A DNA stretch of 64,000 nucleotides, from positions 24,951 through 88,950 of the forward strand of contig JBMDXQ010000019.1 of the NCBI GenBank assembly GCA_048594975.1. The letters run 5' to 3'. Positions 1 to 7,559 of the stretch are shown piece after piece (within the stretch, counting starts at the first letter, position 1; each line of letters opens with the position of its first letter). The notes beneath the pieces were generated by a model that saw only the letters and a program-made list of their open reading frames with translations, did not search any database and had not been told where the DNA came from. Origin of the DNA: JBMDXB01 sp048594975 (lineage in GTDB: Bacteria > Acidobacteriota > Vicinamibacteria > Vicinamibacterales > 2-12-FULL-66-21). Made by a program: the position numbers and the translations under genes.

Positions 1-21
1 GCGAGACAGCTGCTCGGCAGG

Positions 22-27
22 TAGAAT
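22..27 (+). promoter_or_regulatory. -10 box of a leaderless promoter
   Basis: TAGAAT lies 8 nt before the ATG at 36. Transcription would start at or next to the start codon, and no Shine-Dalgarno sequence is present. The -35 region cannot be judged because it falls at the window edge. Confidence 0.55.
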
Positions 28-35
28 CTCGCGTG

Positions 36-767
36 ATGCTCCCGTCGTTCTCCCGTCTCCCCGGCTGCCTCGCGCTGCTCGTGTGCGCCTTTTCCACCGT
101 CGCCGCGGCACAGGGGCGGGATCCCGACCACCGACCGATCGGATGGTTCGCCGCCGACGCACGCGGCGTGTTCGCCAATTACGAGGAAGACCCCGGCCTC
201 GCGGAGTTCCTCGACGTGGCGGACGAGAACCTGCCCGCCCGCGGGCGCGGCATCGTGTTCGGCGCGCACGTCTACCCGCTGCACCTCGGGCGCTACGTCG
301 CCGTCGGGTTCGGCGGCGAACTGATGTTCAGCCGCGGCAGCAGGACGCTGCAGCCGGAGGAGGACGAGGAGGACGCGCCGGCCCTCGAAGGTCCGACCGT
401 GAAGGAGCGGCTCTCCGCGGTGTCGCCGCAGGTCTCGCTGAACTTCGGCGGCCGCGACGGCTGGAGCTATCTGAGCGGCGGCATCGGCTGGACCAGGCTC
501 AGGGCCGAGGTCGAGCGGGTGGCAGCGCCGCCCGCCACGCCGCCGACAACACCCCCGGCACCCGTGGCGCCGACCGCCACGGATCCCACGGCGCGATCGA
601 GCACGATCAACTACGGCGGCGGCGCGCGGTGGTTCATGAAGAAGCACCTGGCGCTCAGTCTGGACCTGCGGTTCTACGCGATCCGGCCGCAGACCGGCAC
701 CGCCACGCGCCCGACGCTGCGCCGCGCGACGGTGTTGACGTTGAACGCCGGCGTCGCGTTCAAGTAG
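36..767 (+). CDS. Predicted outer-membrane beta-barrel protein
   Basis: A 243-residue exported protein with a clear N-terminal signal peptide ending near Ala-Ala-Ala-Gln (about residues 1-25). The rest alternates polar and hydrophobic residues with many Tyr/Phe/Gly, as in small porin-like barrels, and ends in Ala-Phe-Lys. An acidic run at about residues 108-116 and a Pro/Thr/Ala-rich stretch at about 165-185 look like surface loops. ATG at 36 is preferred to GTG at 33 because of the TAGAAT box upstream. It converges on the epimerase gene with only 6 bp between stops. No specific family or ligand is recognised; the barrel call is inference from composition. Confidence 0.6.
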   Translation: MLPSFSRLPGCLALLVCAFSTVAAAQGRDPDHRPIGWFAADARGVFANYEEDPGLAEFLDVADENLPARGRGIVFGAHVYPLHLGRYVAVGFGGELMFSRGSRTLQPEEDEEDAPALEGPTVKERLSAVSPQVSLNFGGRDGWSYLSGGIGWTRLRAEVERVAAPPATPPTTPPAPVAPTATDPTARSSTINYGGGARWFMKKHLALSLDLRFYAIRPQTGTATRPTLRRATVLTLNAGVAFK

Positions 768-773
768 CGAGAT

Positions 774-1661
774 CTAGGCAGCCTCGCGTCCGCGCCGCCA
801 CTCCTCGAACAGCCGCGGCGCATTGCCCGCCACCGACCGCAGCGCCGGCTGCCATCCCAGCGCCCGCACACGCGGGCTGCGCATGATCTGGTCGAGCGCG
901 AGCGCGTCGGCGTACGGCCCCATCTTGTGGCGGGCCTCCTCGATCGGTACGTGGCGGATGCTCGGCCGGATCTTCACGTGGTCCGCGATGGCGGTGACCA
1001 CGTCGTTGACCCGCTCGTCCCCCTCGTCGTTCACGTGGAAGATGCCGGAGGCCTCCTCGCTCTGCACCAGCCGCAGGTAGGCGTCGCCGAGATCGCGGTC
1101 GTAGACGAGCGGCCAGTGGTTGTCGCCGCTCCCGATCACGCGGACCAACCCGTTCGCCGCGTCGCGAAACAGGTCGGAGACGATGCCGCGCGCACCGCCG
1201 TAGACGATGCCCGGACGGACGACGATCGTCCGCATCGGCGCCTCGAGCACGCGCTGTTCGTGCGGTGCCCGCCAGGCGGTGATCCCGGCCGGGTTGATCG
1301 GCGCGTGCTCGTCTGCCCCGTGCGGCGAGGGCCCGAGGATCCACGCGCCGGACGTGTAAACGAACACGCGAGCGCGGCTGCCGGCCTCGAGCAGGGTGTC
1401 GACGGCGGTCGCGTCCAGGTGCGGCCCGCGCGGCGAGTAGTCGATGGCGGTGTGGATGAGGACGGCGGCAGCGGCGGCGGCAGCGGAGTACGAGGCAGGT
1501 TCGCCGAGGTCGCCAAGGACGGGGTGCGCACCCCGCGCGGTCACGGCGGCGGCTCCCTCGCTGTGCCGGACGAGCGCATCGACCTGGTGGCCGGCGCGGA
1601 CGAAGGCGTCGAGGATCGCCGTGCCGAGGTACCCGGTGCCGCCCGTCAGGAACATTCGCAT
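774..1661 (-). CDS. NAD(P)-dependent epimerase/dehydratase family protein (atypical SDR)
   Basis: A 295-residue protein of the extended short-chain dehydrogenase fold. The Rossmann dinucleotide-binding motif TGGTGYLG is at residues 6-13, and an R-P-G-I-V-Y-G-G segment typical of sugar-nucleotide epimerases follows mid-protein. Where the catalytic YxxxK is expected the sequence reads W-R-A-P-H, so it is probably an atypical member with altered or no classic oxidoreductase chemistry. It lies 54 bp downstream of the diadenylate-cyclase-like gene on the same strand and probably shares its transcript. The substrate is unknown. Confidence 0.8.
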   Translation of the reverse strand: MRMFLTGGTGYLGTAILDAFVRAGHQVDALVRHSEGAAAVTARGAHPVLGDLGEPASYSAAAAAAAVLIHTAIDYSPRGPHLDATAVDTLLEAGSRARVFVYTSGAWILGPSPHGADEHAPINPAGITAWRAPHEQRVLEAPMRTIVVRPGIVYGGARGIVSDLFRDAANGLVRVIGSGDNHWPLVYDRDLGDAYLRLVQSEEASGIFHVNDEGDERVNDVVTAIADHVKIRPSIRHVPIEEARHKMGPYADALALDQIMRSPRVRALGWQPALRSVAGNAPRLFEEWRRGREAA

Positions 1662-1715
1662 CTGCTCACCACCCGAAGCCCCCCGGCCCCGGGGCCGGGT
1701 CCGGCGCGTTCCCGA

Positions 1716-3080
1716 TCAGATATCCCAGATCCGTTCCTGCTGGTCGTAAAAGGTCATCAGGCCGTCCTCGCTGACCTTCAGCACCGCGCCGTGGCGGCCC
1801 GCCGCCATTGCGGCGGTGGTCCGCGCGCCCTCGACGACCAGGTTCGAGTGCGGCGCGGGCGGCTCGGTGTGCAGGAGGATCGCCCCGATGGCGAGCAACC
1901 GGCCGCTGCGGTCCACGACGGTCGCACCGTCGGTCCGCGCCAGGCCGGCGAGGACCGCGGGATCGAGGTCGGTCGCCATTCGGCTGCGCAGCATGTGCAT
2001 CAACTGCGTCCGCGACGGCGCCACCGGGCCGCCACTGCGGCTGACGTCGAGCTGATCGCCCGGCGCCACCAGCACCGACAGGGAGACCGCGGGGTCGCGC
2101 AACACCACGAACAGGGCACCCTGCCGCGCATCGGCGAGATCGAGCGCCGTCTGGAACAGCCGTTCGGCGAGCTGGCCATTGCCGACCGCGCCTGCCCACA
2201 TCCGGTACTTGGCCTCGAGATCGAGCAGGTGCCAGCGCGCGTTGCGGAAGCTGAACACCTGGAGGCCCTCGGCGAAGATCTTGATCTCGTGCGACGGACT
2301 GAGAACGACACAGATGGAGCCGTCGCCGGCGCTGGCCTGCGCATGCGCCCGATACGGCGTCGGGCAGGGCACACGCAGCGGCCGCGGCTCGGCGTAGCGC
2401 GCGATCTCGAGGATGTCCAGCACCGCGCCCGACCGGTTCACCAGGAACAGGGTCTGCAGGCCATCGCACAGCCGGTAGAAGCTCTTGATCGCGGTCAGCG
2501 CCTGCGAGTAGTGGTAGGTATCCTCGGGCGCCGCCCGCCGCTCGCGCCGCCCGTCGTCGTCGCCCTCGAGGAGCAGGACGCCGGAGGAGATCGCGCGGTT
2601 CTCGTAGCTCGACATCGCCGCCACGCGCAGCGTCTCGATGATCGTGGCGACCAGGTCGGCCCGCGCCTGCGAGGACGCGCCCTGGGCCTTCGATTCGGCG
2701 TACGCCCTGGGGTCGAGGAAGGCGCCGATGTAGCGGTCCTCGATCGCGCCGCGGAACAGGTCGCCGCGCTCGAGCATCTGCGAGGGATCGAAGATCGCGC
2801 GATAGCGCGCGGCGAGCACCGCGCCGATCGCGCGCGCCAGGCGCACCTCGTGCTCGGTGAACGGCCGCCGCGCCGGCACGTGCAGGACGTGCCGCGTGCC
2901 GAACCAGCGGATGCTCAGGACCGACGGATCGCCGGTCGGCTCGATCGCGAGCCGACCGTCGGACGAGAGCGAGGGAGTCGGCTCGACCTCGAAGGTCGCG
3001 CGGCTGTAGAACTGGCGCAGCGCCGCCTGCAGCAGGTGGTCGTAGAGCGCGCTCGCAGCGAAAACCGGCGGGACCGACAT
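1716..3080 (-). CDS. DACNV-type sensor protein with a degenerate DisA_N (diadenylate cyclase) domain
   Basis: A 454-residue soluble protein with no signal or membrane segment. The last ~75 residues read like a DisA_N/DacA catalytic domain: the D-G-A nucleotide-binding motif is at residues 384-386 (bases 1923-1931), followed by G-A-R-T-T-A-A at 418-424 in the place of G-T-R-H-R-A-A, and V-S-E-D-G at 436-440 in the place of V-S-E-E-T-G. The RHR motif that contacts ATP phosphates is changed to R-T-T. The N-terminal part resembles the DACNV sensor module described next to such domains. ATG at 3080 is preferred to 3095, because TATGAT at 3096-3091 would be its -10 box. It is either a c-di-AMP synthase variant or a nucleotide-binding sensor that has lost synthesis. 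Confidence 0.65.
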   Translation of the reverse strand: MSVPPVFAASALYDHLLQAALRQFYSRATFEVEPTPSLSSDGRLAIEPTGDPSVLSIRWFGTRHVLHVPARRPFTEHEVRLARAIGAVLAARYRAIFDPSQMLERGDLFRGAIEDRYIGAFLDPRAYAESKAQGASSQARADLVATIIETLRVAAMSSYENRAISSGVLLLEGDDDGRRERRAAPEDTYHYSQALTAIKSFYRLCDGLQTLFLVNRSGAVLDILEIARYAEPRPLRVPCPTPYRAHAQASAGDGSICVVLSPSHEIKIFAEGLQVFSFRNARWHLLDLEAKYRMWAGAVGNGQLAERLFQTALDLADARQGALFVVLRDPAVSLSVLVAPGDQLDVSRSGGPVAPSRTQLMHMLRSRMATDLDPAVLAGLARTDGATVVDRSGRLLAIGAILLHTEPPAPHSNLVVEGARTTAAMAAGRHGAVLKVSEDGLMTFYDQQERIWDI

Positions 3081-3090
3081 CGGGTTTTCC

Positions 3091-3098
3091 ATCATAAT
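3091..3098. promoter_or_regulatory. Overlapping divergent -10 boxes
   Basis: On the plus strand CATAAT (3093-3098) stands 7 nt before ATG 3106. On the minus strand TATGAT (3096-3091) stands 10 nt before ATG 3080. The two boxes share four base pairs, so polymerase could occupy only one promoter at a time. Confidence 0.5.
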
Positions 3099-3105
3099 TC
3101 AGCGG

Positions 3106-5646
3106 ATGGCGCGGCGCACGCTGCTCGACTTCTTCGCCGATCTGCCGGCACTCGAAGGCGAGTTCATCGCGTTCGACGACGGCTACCGCACCTGGTCGTA
3201 CAGTTACCCCGGCATCGCGGCGGCGGCGCAGGGCTTCGCCGCGCGGCTGCGCGCGGCCGGGATTGGCAAGGGCCAGGCGATGGCCCTCTGGTCGGAGAAC
3301 CGCGCCGAGTGGATCGTGGCGCTCTGGGGCTGCCTGCTCGAGGGCGTGGTGCTCGTGCCGGTCGACTACCGCGCCTCCGCCGACTTCCTCGCGCGCGTTG
3401 CCGCCATCGTCGACGCCCGGGCGATCCTGGTCGGAGAGACCGTCGATCGGGAGGCGCTGCATGGCGCCGCGCCGGTCTGGCCGGTGGCTGAGTTGCGCAC
3501 GACTGACGCGGATTCCTCCCGCCTCACGGCGGAAGGTACAACGTCTCGAACCGAAATCACCGCCGACGATACCGCCGAGATCATCTTCACCTCCGGCGCC
3601 ACCGCCGAACCGAAGGGCGTCGTCATCACCCACCGCAACATCCTCGCGAACATCGTCCCCATCGAGCGGGAAGTGGCCAAGTACAAGAAGTACGCACGGC
3701 CGTTCCTGCCCATTCGCCTCCTGAACCTCTTGCCGCTCAGCCACATGTTCGGCCAGGCCATGGCGACGTTCATCCCGCCGATGCTGCCCGGCACCGTCGT
3801 TTTCATGCGCAGCTACGCGCCCGACGACATCGTCTGTCAGATCCGCGAGCGGCGCATCTCGGTGCTCGTGTGTGTTCCGAAGATGCTCGAGGTGCTGCGG
3901 GACTACCTCTTGCGGGTCGCGCCCGAGGCCGCCGCCGCGCCGGTGGCGAGGATCCACTGGTTGCGGCGATGGTGGATGTTCCGCCGCATCCACCGCATGT
4001 TCGGGTTCAAGTTCTGGGCGATGGTGGTCGGTGCGGCGCCGCTCGACCCGGAGCTCGAGGCGTTCTGGGGACGCCTGGGGTTTCTCGTCGTGCAGGGCTA
4101 CGGCCTGACCGAAACGGCGCCGATTGTGACGCTGAACCACCCGATGCAGGCGGCGCACGGCGCTGTCGGCAAGCCCATCCCCGGCGTCGAGGTGAAGATC
4201 GCGGAGGACGGCGAGATCCTCGTGCGCGGCGAGAACGTCACGCGTGGCTATTACAACGCTCCCGAGGAGACGCGCGAGGCCTTTCGCGGCGGGTGGTTCC
4301 ATACCGGCGACGTCGGCGAGTTCGATGACAAGGGCCAGCTGCACATCCGCGGCCGCAAGAAGGAAATGATCGTGACGCCCGAAGGACTGAACGTGTTTCC
4401 CGAGGACGTGGAACGGGTGCTGAACGAAATCCCGGGGGTCAGGGAGTCAGCGGTCGTCGGTGCACCCGTCGCAGGTTCGACAGCGGAACGCGTGCAGGCC
4501 ATCCTCGTCCTCGAGCCGGGCAGCGAGGCCGACGACGTCGTCCGCCGGGCGAACGTGAGGCTCGCCGATCATCAGAAGGTCCGGGCGGCAGCCGTCTGGT
4601 CCCTGGGCGAGCTTCCCAGGACGGAAGGCACACGCAAGCTCAGGCGGCGCGATCTGCGGCAGTGGATCCTCTCGGCGGGTGGAAGCCAGCCGCACACGCC
4701 ATCGCATCGGGACGAGCGCTCGGCCGCGGCCGTGCTCGAGCGCTTCGCCCCCGGACGCACCATCGGGCCCGAGACCACGATAGACGAGCTGGGACTCAGC
4801 TCGCTCGAGCGCGTCGAGCTGATGATGGCGCTCGAGGAGGCCCTGCAGATCACGATCGACGAGACCAGGTTCGCGGCCGCCACCACCGTCGGCGATCTCG
4901 AGAGGCTGGCGGCGCCGCTCGCGGGCGCCGACGGAGCGGCCGTTGTATCTGCGCCGGAACGGATCGCGTTCCCCTCCTGGAACCGATTGCTGCCCGTGCG
5001 CGCGCTGCGCCGCGCGAGCTTGCCCACCTGGATCCTGCCGCTCGGGCGCATCTGGGTGATTCTCGAGGTCTCTGGGCTCGAGCACCTGCGCGACCTGCAG
5101 GGGCCCGTCATCTTCGCGGCCAACCACCAGAGTCATCTCGACACGCCGGTCATCCTCGATGTGCTGCCGGCGCGCTGGCGCTACCGCGTCGCGACAGCGA
5201 TGGCGAAGGAGTTCTTCAAGGCGCACTTCTACCCGGAGCAGCACACCCGCGGACGGTGGTTCACCAACAGCCTGAACTACTACCTTGCGGCGGCGTTCTT
5301 CAACGCGTTCCCCCTGCCGCAGCGCGAGGCAGGAACGCGGCAGACGCTGCGCTACATTGGCGAGTTGATCGACACCGGGCACTCCATCCTGATCTATCCC
5401 GAAGGAAAGCGGACCGATCGCGGCGAGATCAACCGGTTCCTGCCGGGGGTAGGGATGATAGCGGCGCGTCTCGGTGTGCCGGTCGTGCCGGTGCGCCTGG
5501 AAGGGCTTGAGAAGGTGCTCCACCAGCGTTGGAAGTTTCCCGCGCGCGGCAGCGCACGGGTCGCGTTCGGGCCTCCTATATTATTGAAGGGAAACGACTA
5601 CGCTGCGCTCGCCGGTCAGGTGGAGGAAGCAGTGCGACAGCTCTGA
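3106..5646 (+). CDS. Acyl-(ACP) synthetase, acyl-carrier domain and 1-acylglycerol-phosphate acyltransferase fusion (Aas-like)
   Basis: An 846-residue three-part enzyme for lipid synthesis. Residues ~1-520 are an AMP-forming acyl-CoA/ACP ligase with the P-loop T-S-G-A-T-A-E-P-K-G from residue 162 and a Y-G-L-T-E-T segment. Residues ~545-610 are a carrier domain with the phosphopantetheine Ser at 566 in L-G-L-S-S-L. Residues ~640-846 are a PlsC acyltransferase with the NHxxxxD motif (H674, D679) and Y-P-E-G-K-R-T (E766). E. coli Aas joins ligase and acyltransferase but has no internal carrier domain, so here a fatty acid may be activated, loaded and transferred within one chain. It is likely membrane-associated. 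A possible leaderless start follows CATAAT. Confidence 0.88.
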   Translation: MARRTLLDFFADLPALEGEFIAFDDGYRTWSYSYPGIAAAAQGFAARLRAAGIGKGQAMALWSENRAEWIVALWGCLLEGVVLVPVDYRASADFLARVAAIVDARAILVGETVDREALHGAAPVWPVAELRTTDADSSRLTAEGTTSRTEITADDTAEIIFTSGATAEPKGVVITHRNILANIVPIEREVAKYKKYARPFLPIRLLNLLPLSHMFGQAMATFIPPMLPGTVVFMRSYAPDDIVCQIRERRISVLVCVPKMLEVLRDYLLRVAPEAAAAPVARIHWLRRWWMFRRIHRMFGFKFWAMVVGAAPLDPELEAFWGRLGFLVVQGYGLTETAPIVTLNHPMQAAHGAVGKPIPGVEVKIAEDGEILVRGENVTRGYYNAPEETREAFRGGWFHTGDVGEFDDKGQLHIRGRKKEMIVTPEGLNVFPEDVERVLNEIPGVRESAVVGAPVAGSTAERVQAILVLEPGSEADDVVRRANVRLADHQKVRAAAVWSLGELPRTEGTRKLRRRDLRQWILSAGGSQPHTPSHRDERSAAAVLERFAPGRTIGPETTIDELGLSSLERVELMMALEEALQITIDETRFAAATTVGDLERLAAPLAGADGAAVVSAPERIAFPSWNRLLPVRALRRASLPTWILPLGRIWVILEVSGLEHLRDLQGPVIFAANHQSHLDTPVILDVLPARWRYRVATAMAKEFFKAHFYPEQHTRGRWFTNSLNYYLAAAFFNAFPLPQREAGTRQTLRYIGELIDTGHSILIYPEGKRTDRGEINRFLPGVGMIAARLGVPVVPVRLEGLEKVLHQRWKFPARGSARVAFGPPILLKGNDYAALAGQVEEAVRQL

Positions 5647-5664
5647 TTGGACGCACGGCTGAGT

Positions 5665-5693
5665 TTGATCGTGCTCGAGCGATGTGGCACAAT
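5665..5693 (+). promoter_or_regulatory. infA promoter
   Basis: TTGATC (5665-5670) and CACAAT (5688-5693) are separated by exactly 17 nt. They lie about 20 nt upstream of the infA TTG start, leaving a short leader with the ribosome-binding sequence GAAAGGA at 5702-5708. Confidence 0.55.
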
Positions 5694-5714
5694 CTTTGAT
5701 CGAAAGGACGGCAA

Positions 5715-5933
5715 TTGAGCAAGGATGATCTGATTGACGTGCAGGGCACCGTCGTGGCGGTTCACAGCGGAGGGCTGTATCGGGTCCAGTGCGACCAGGG
5801 CCACGAGGTGCTCGCCCAGTTGAGCGGTCGGATGCGCCGGTTCCGGATCAAGGTCGTCCCAGGTGATCGGGTGACCGTCGGCGTCTCCCCTTACGATCCG
5901 GTGCGCGGCATCATCACCTTCCGCGCTCGCTAG
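5715..5933 (+). CDS. infA: Translation initiation factor IF-1
   Basis: 72 residues, the normal length for IF-1. It is a single S1/OB-fold domain with the conserved V-x-G-T-V core, the L-S-G-R-M-R-R-F-R-I segment, and P-G-D-R-V-T-V followed by the D-P-V-R-G-I-I-T-F-R end. It binds the 30S A site and assists IF-2 and IF-3. The start codon is TTG, which is unusual for so highly expressed a gene, but GAAAGGA is correctly placed 6 nt upstream and no other start gives the standard length. A DEAD-box RNA helicase follows after 10 bp, and the two are probably co-transcribed. Confidence 0.95.
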   Translation: MSKDDLIDVQGTVVAVHSGGLYRVQCDQGHEVLAQLSGRMRRFRIKVVPGDRVTVGVSPYDPVRGIITFRAR

Positions 5934-5943
5934 AAGAAACGCT

Positions 5944-7218
5944 TTGAACTCCCATACAACACAAAATCACGCACCGCGGAGACGACGGGGCGGACGGCGT
6001 CCGCGCGCGGGCGAGGCCCGCGCCGAGGCGCGCCGTTCGCCGCAGCACGCGCGGCCCGCGCCGGCGGCCCGCGCGCAGGCGGCCTACGACCCGCGGCCGG
6101 TCACGTTCGACACGCTCGGCCTCGAGCCGTCGCTCATCGAGGGCGTCCGCATCCGCGGCTTCTCGCAGACGACGCCGATCCAGAGCGCCGTAATCCCGAT
6201 CGTGATGGCCGGCGACGATCTGATCGGCTGCGCCGAGACCGGCACCGGCAAGACTGCCGCGTACCTGCTGCCCATCCTGAACCGCATGCTGAAGGCGCGC
6301 GCCGCGGCGCCCGACGAGCGCGGCTTCACCCGCGTGCTGATCCTCGCGCCGACGCGCGAGCTGGCCGGGCAGATCGAGGACGACGTCCAGGGGTTCACCT
6401 ATCACACCGACATCACCAGCGTCGCGGTCTACGGCGGCGTCGACATGGGGCCGCAGGAGCGCGCGCTCAAGTCCGGCGTCGACATCGTCGTCGCCACGCC
6501 GGGCCGGTTGATGGATCACATGCGCAGCCGGCACGTGTCGTTCGACAAGCTCGACACGCTCGTGCTCGACGAGGCGGACCGCATGATGGACATGGGCTTC
6601 TGGCCGGACGTGCGGCGCATCGTCGCGGCCCTGCCCGACGCGGCGGCGCGGCAGACGTTGCTCTTCTCGGCGACGATGCCGGACGACGTGATGCGCATGG
6701 CCGACGAGGTGGTGTGCGACGCCAAGTACGTGCAAATCGGATTGGCGGGCGGGCCGGCGAAGAGCATCACGCATACCGTCGAAAACGTGGCGGCCTCGCA
6801 GAAGGCCGAGTGGCTGGCGCGCTTCCTGCGCCGCACCGACGGTCCCGTGCTCGTGTTCGTGCGGACCAAGTCCGGGGCCGAGCGCCTCGGGCGCCGGCTC
6901 GCGTCGATGGGGCTCAAAGCGGCGGCGCTGCACGCCGACCGGACCCAGGCGCAGCGTACGCAGGCCATCGAAGGCTTCCGCAGCGGCCGCTACCGGGTCC
7001 TGGTCGCGACCGACGTGGCCGCCCGCGGCCTCGACATCGACGGAATCACGCACGTCGTGAACTACGAGGTACCGGCCAACCGCGAGACCTACGTGCACCG
7101 CGTCGGGCGCACCGGCCGCGCGGAAATGACCGGCACCGCGCTCACGCTCGTATCGCCGGAAGAGACGCGGGCGCTCCACGCGCTGCAGCGCTCCTTCGGC
7201 ATAGAGATGCAGGGATGA
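5944..7218 (+). CDS. DEAD-box ATP-dependent RNA helicase (RhlE/DeaD type)
   Basis: A 424-residue superfamily-2 helicase that unwinds RNA duplexes. An Arg/Ala-rich basic N-terminal tail (~1-45) precedes the Q motif (F-D-T-L-G-L), Walker A A-E-T-G-T-G-K-T, P-T-R-E-L, D-E-A-D at motif II, S-A-T at motif III, and a C-terminal domain with A-T-D-V-A-A-R-G-L-D-I and H-R-V-G-R-T-G-R. The C-terminus stops right after the core, so there is no RNA-binding extension. The start is TTG, 10 bp after infA. The stop overlaps the next start as ATGA at 7215-7218, implying translational coupling. Coupling to infA suggests a role in ribosome assembly or translation initiation, which is inference. Confidence 0.93.
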   Translation: MNSHTTQNHAPRRRRGGRRPRAGEARAEARRSPQHARPAPAARAQAAYDPRPVTFDTLGLEPSLIEGVRIRGFSQTTPIQSAVIPIVMAGDDLIGCAETGTGKTAAYLLPILNRMLKARAAAPDERGFTRVLILAPTRELAGQIEDDVQGFTYHTDITSVAVYGGVDMGPQERALKSGVDIVVATPGRLMDHMRSRHVSFDKLDTLVLDEADRMMDMGFWPDVRRIVAALPDAAARQTLLFSATMPDDVMRMADEVVCDAKYVQIGLAGGPAKSITHTVENVAASQKAEWLARFLRRTDGPVLVFVRTKSGAERLGRRLASMGLKAAALHADRTQAQRTQAIEGFRSGRYRVLVATDVAARGLDIDGITHVVNYEVPANRETYVHRVGRTGRAEMTGTALTLVSPEETRALHALQRSFGIEMQG

Positions 7219-7502
7219 TGGACGATACCAAACCGTTTGCACCCGCCGTGGCCCTTCCGGACGCCGGCGCCACCTCGGACACCGCGCCGGCGCCGCCCCC
7301 CGAGCCGGTCGTCTCGCCCGCCGAGGCGAGGTTCAAGTCGTGCCGGTGGCGGGCGACGCCCGATCAGGGCGCGTTCTGCACGCACCGCGACGTGCTGCCA
7401 TTTGCAGGAAAGGAAGGCTTCAACGCGGAGTCGTGGTGCCTCGACTGCGGCTTCTACAAGCTGCGCCGGACACCCAAGAAACGCGATTACAACGCGTACT
7501 GA
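7215..7502 (+). CDS. Small four-cysteine protein, function unknown
   Basis: 95 residues. A disordered Pro/Ala-rich N-terminal half (~1-38) precedes a compact basic C-terminal half with Cys at 43, 55, 75 and 78 (C-x11-C-x19-C-L-D-C), plus His57. The spacing suits a zinc or iron-sulfur site. The chain ends in K-K-R-D-Y-N-A-Y. The start overlaps the helicase stop (ATGA), so the two are translationally coupled. A helicase accessory or RNA-binding role is a guess from position and charge. No family is recognised. Confidence 0.75.
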   Translation: MMDDTKPFAPAVALPDAGATSDTAPAPPPEPVVSPAEARFKSCRWRATPDQGAFCTHRDVLPFAGKEGFNAESWCLDCGFYKLRRTPKKRDYNAY

Positions 7503-7511
7503 CCATCGTCG

Positions 7512-7551
7512 ATGCCGAATGCTGAATGCGCGAACATTCTGCATTCGGCAT
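7512..7551. repeat. Hairpin word repeat between convergent genes
   Basis: Two 17-nt arms (7512-7528 and 7535-7551) pair with one mismatch around a 6-nt loop. The arms are built of the words GAATGC and GCCGAATG. It lies 9 bp after the Cys4 gene and 8 bp before the end of the convergent MerR-TPR gene, so it could act as a two-way terminator, although no T-run is seen. A related element lies at 23107-23188. Confidence 0.7.
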
Positions 7552-7559
7552 TGACCCGC

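Noticed and set aside
927..3491. Very long open frames opposite or shifted to real genes (for example 927-3491 plus, 1666-4344 minus, 28907-31180 minus, 55093-59412 minus)
   Set aside because: Arg/Pro/Ala-rich shadows produced by high GC; the genes annotated in the other frames carry the recognisable domains.
5665..5714. A tRNA or riboswitch upstream of infA or elsewhere
   Set aside because: No T-loop GGTTCGA in a cloverleaf context was found in any gap, and the leader of infA is too short for a riboswitch.
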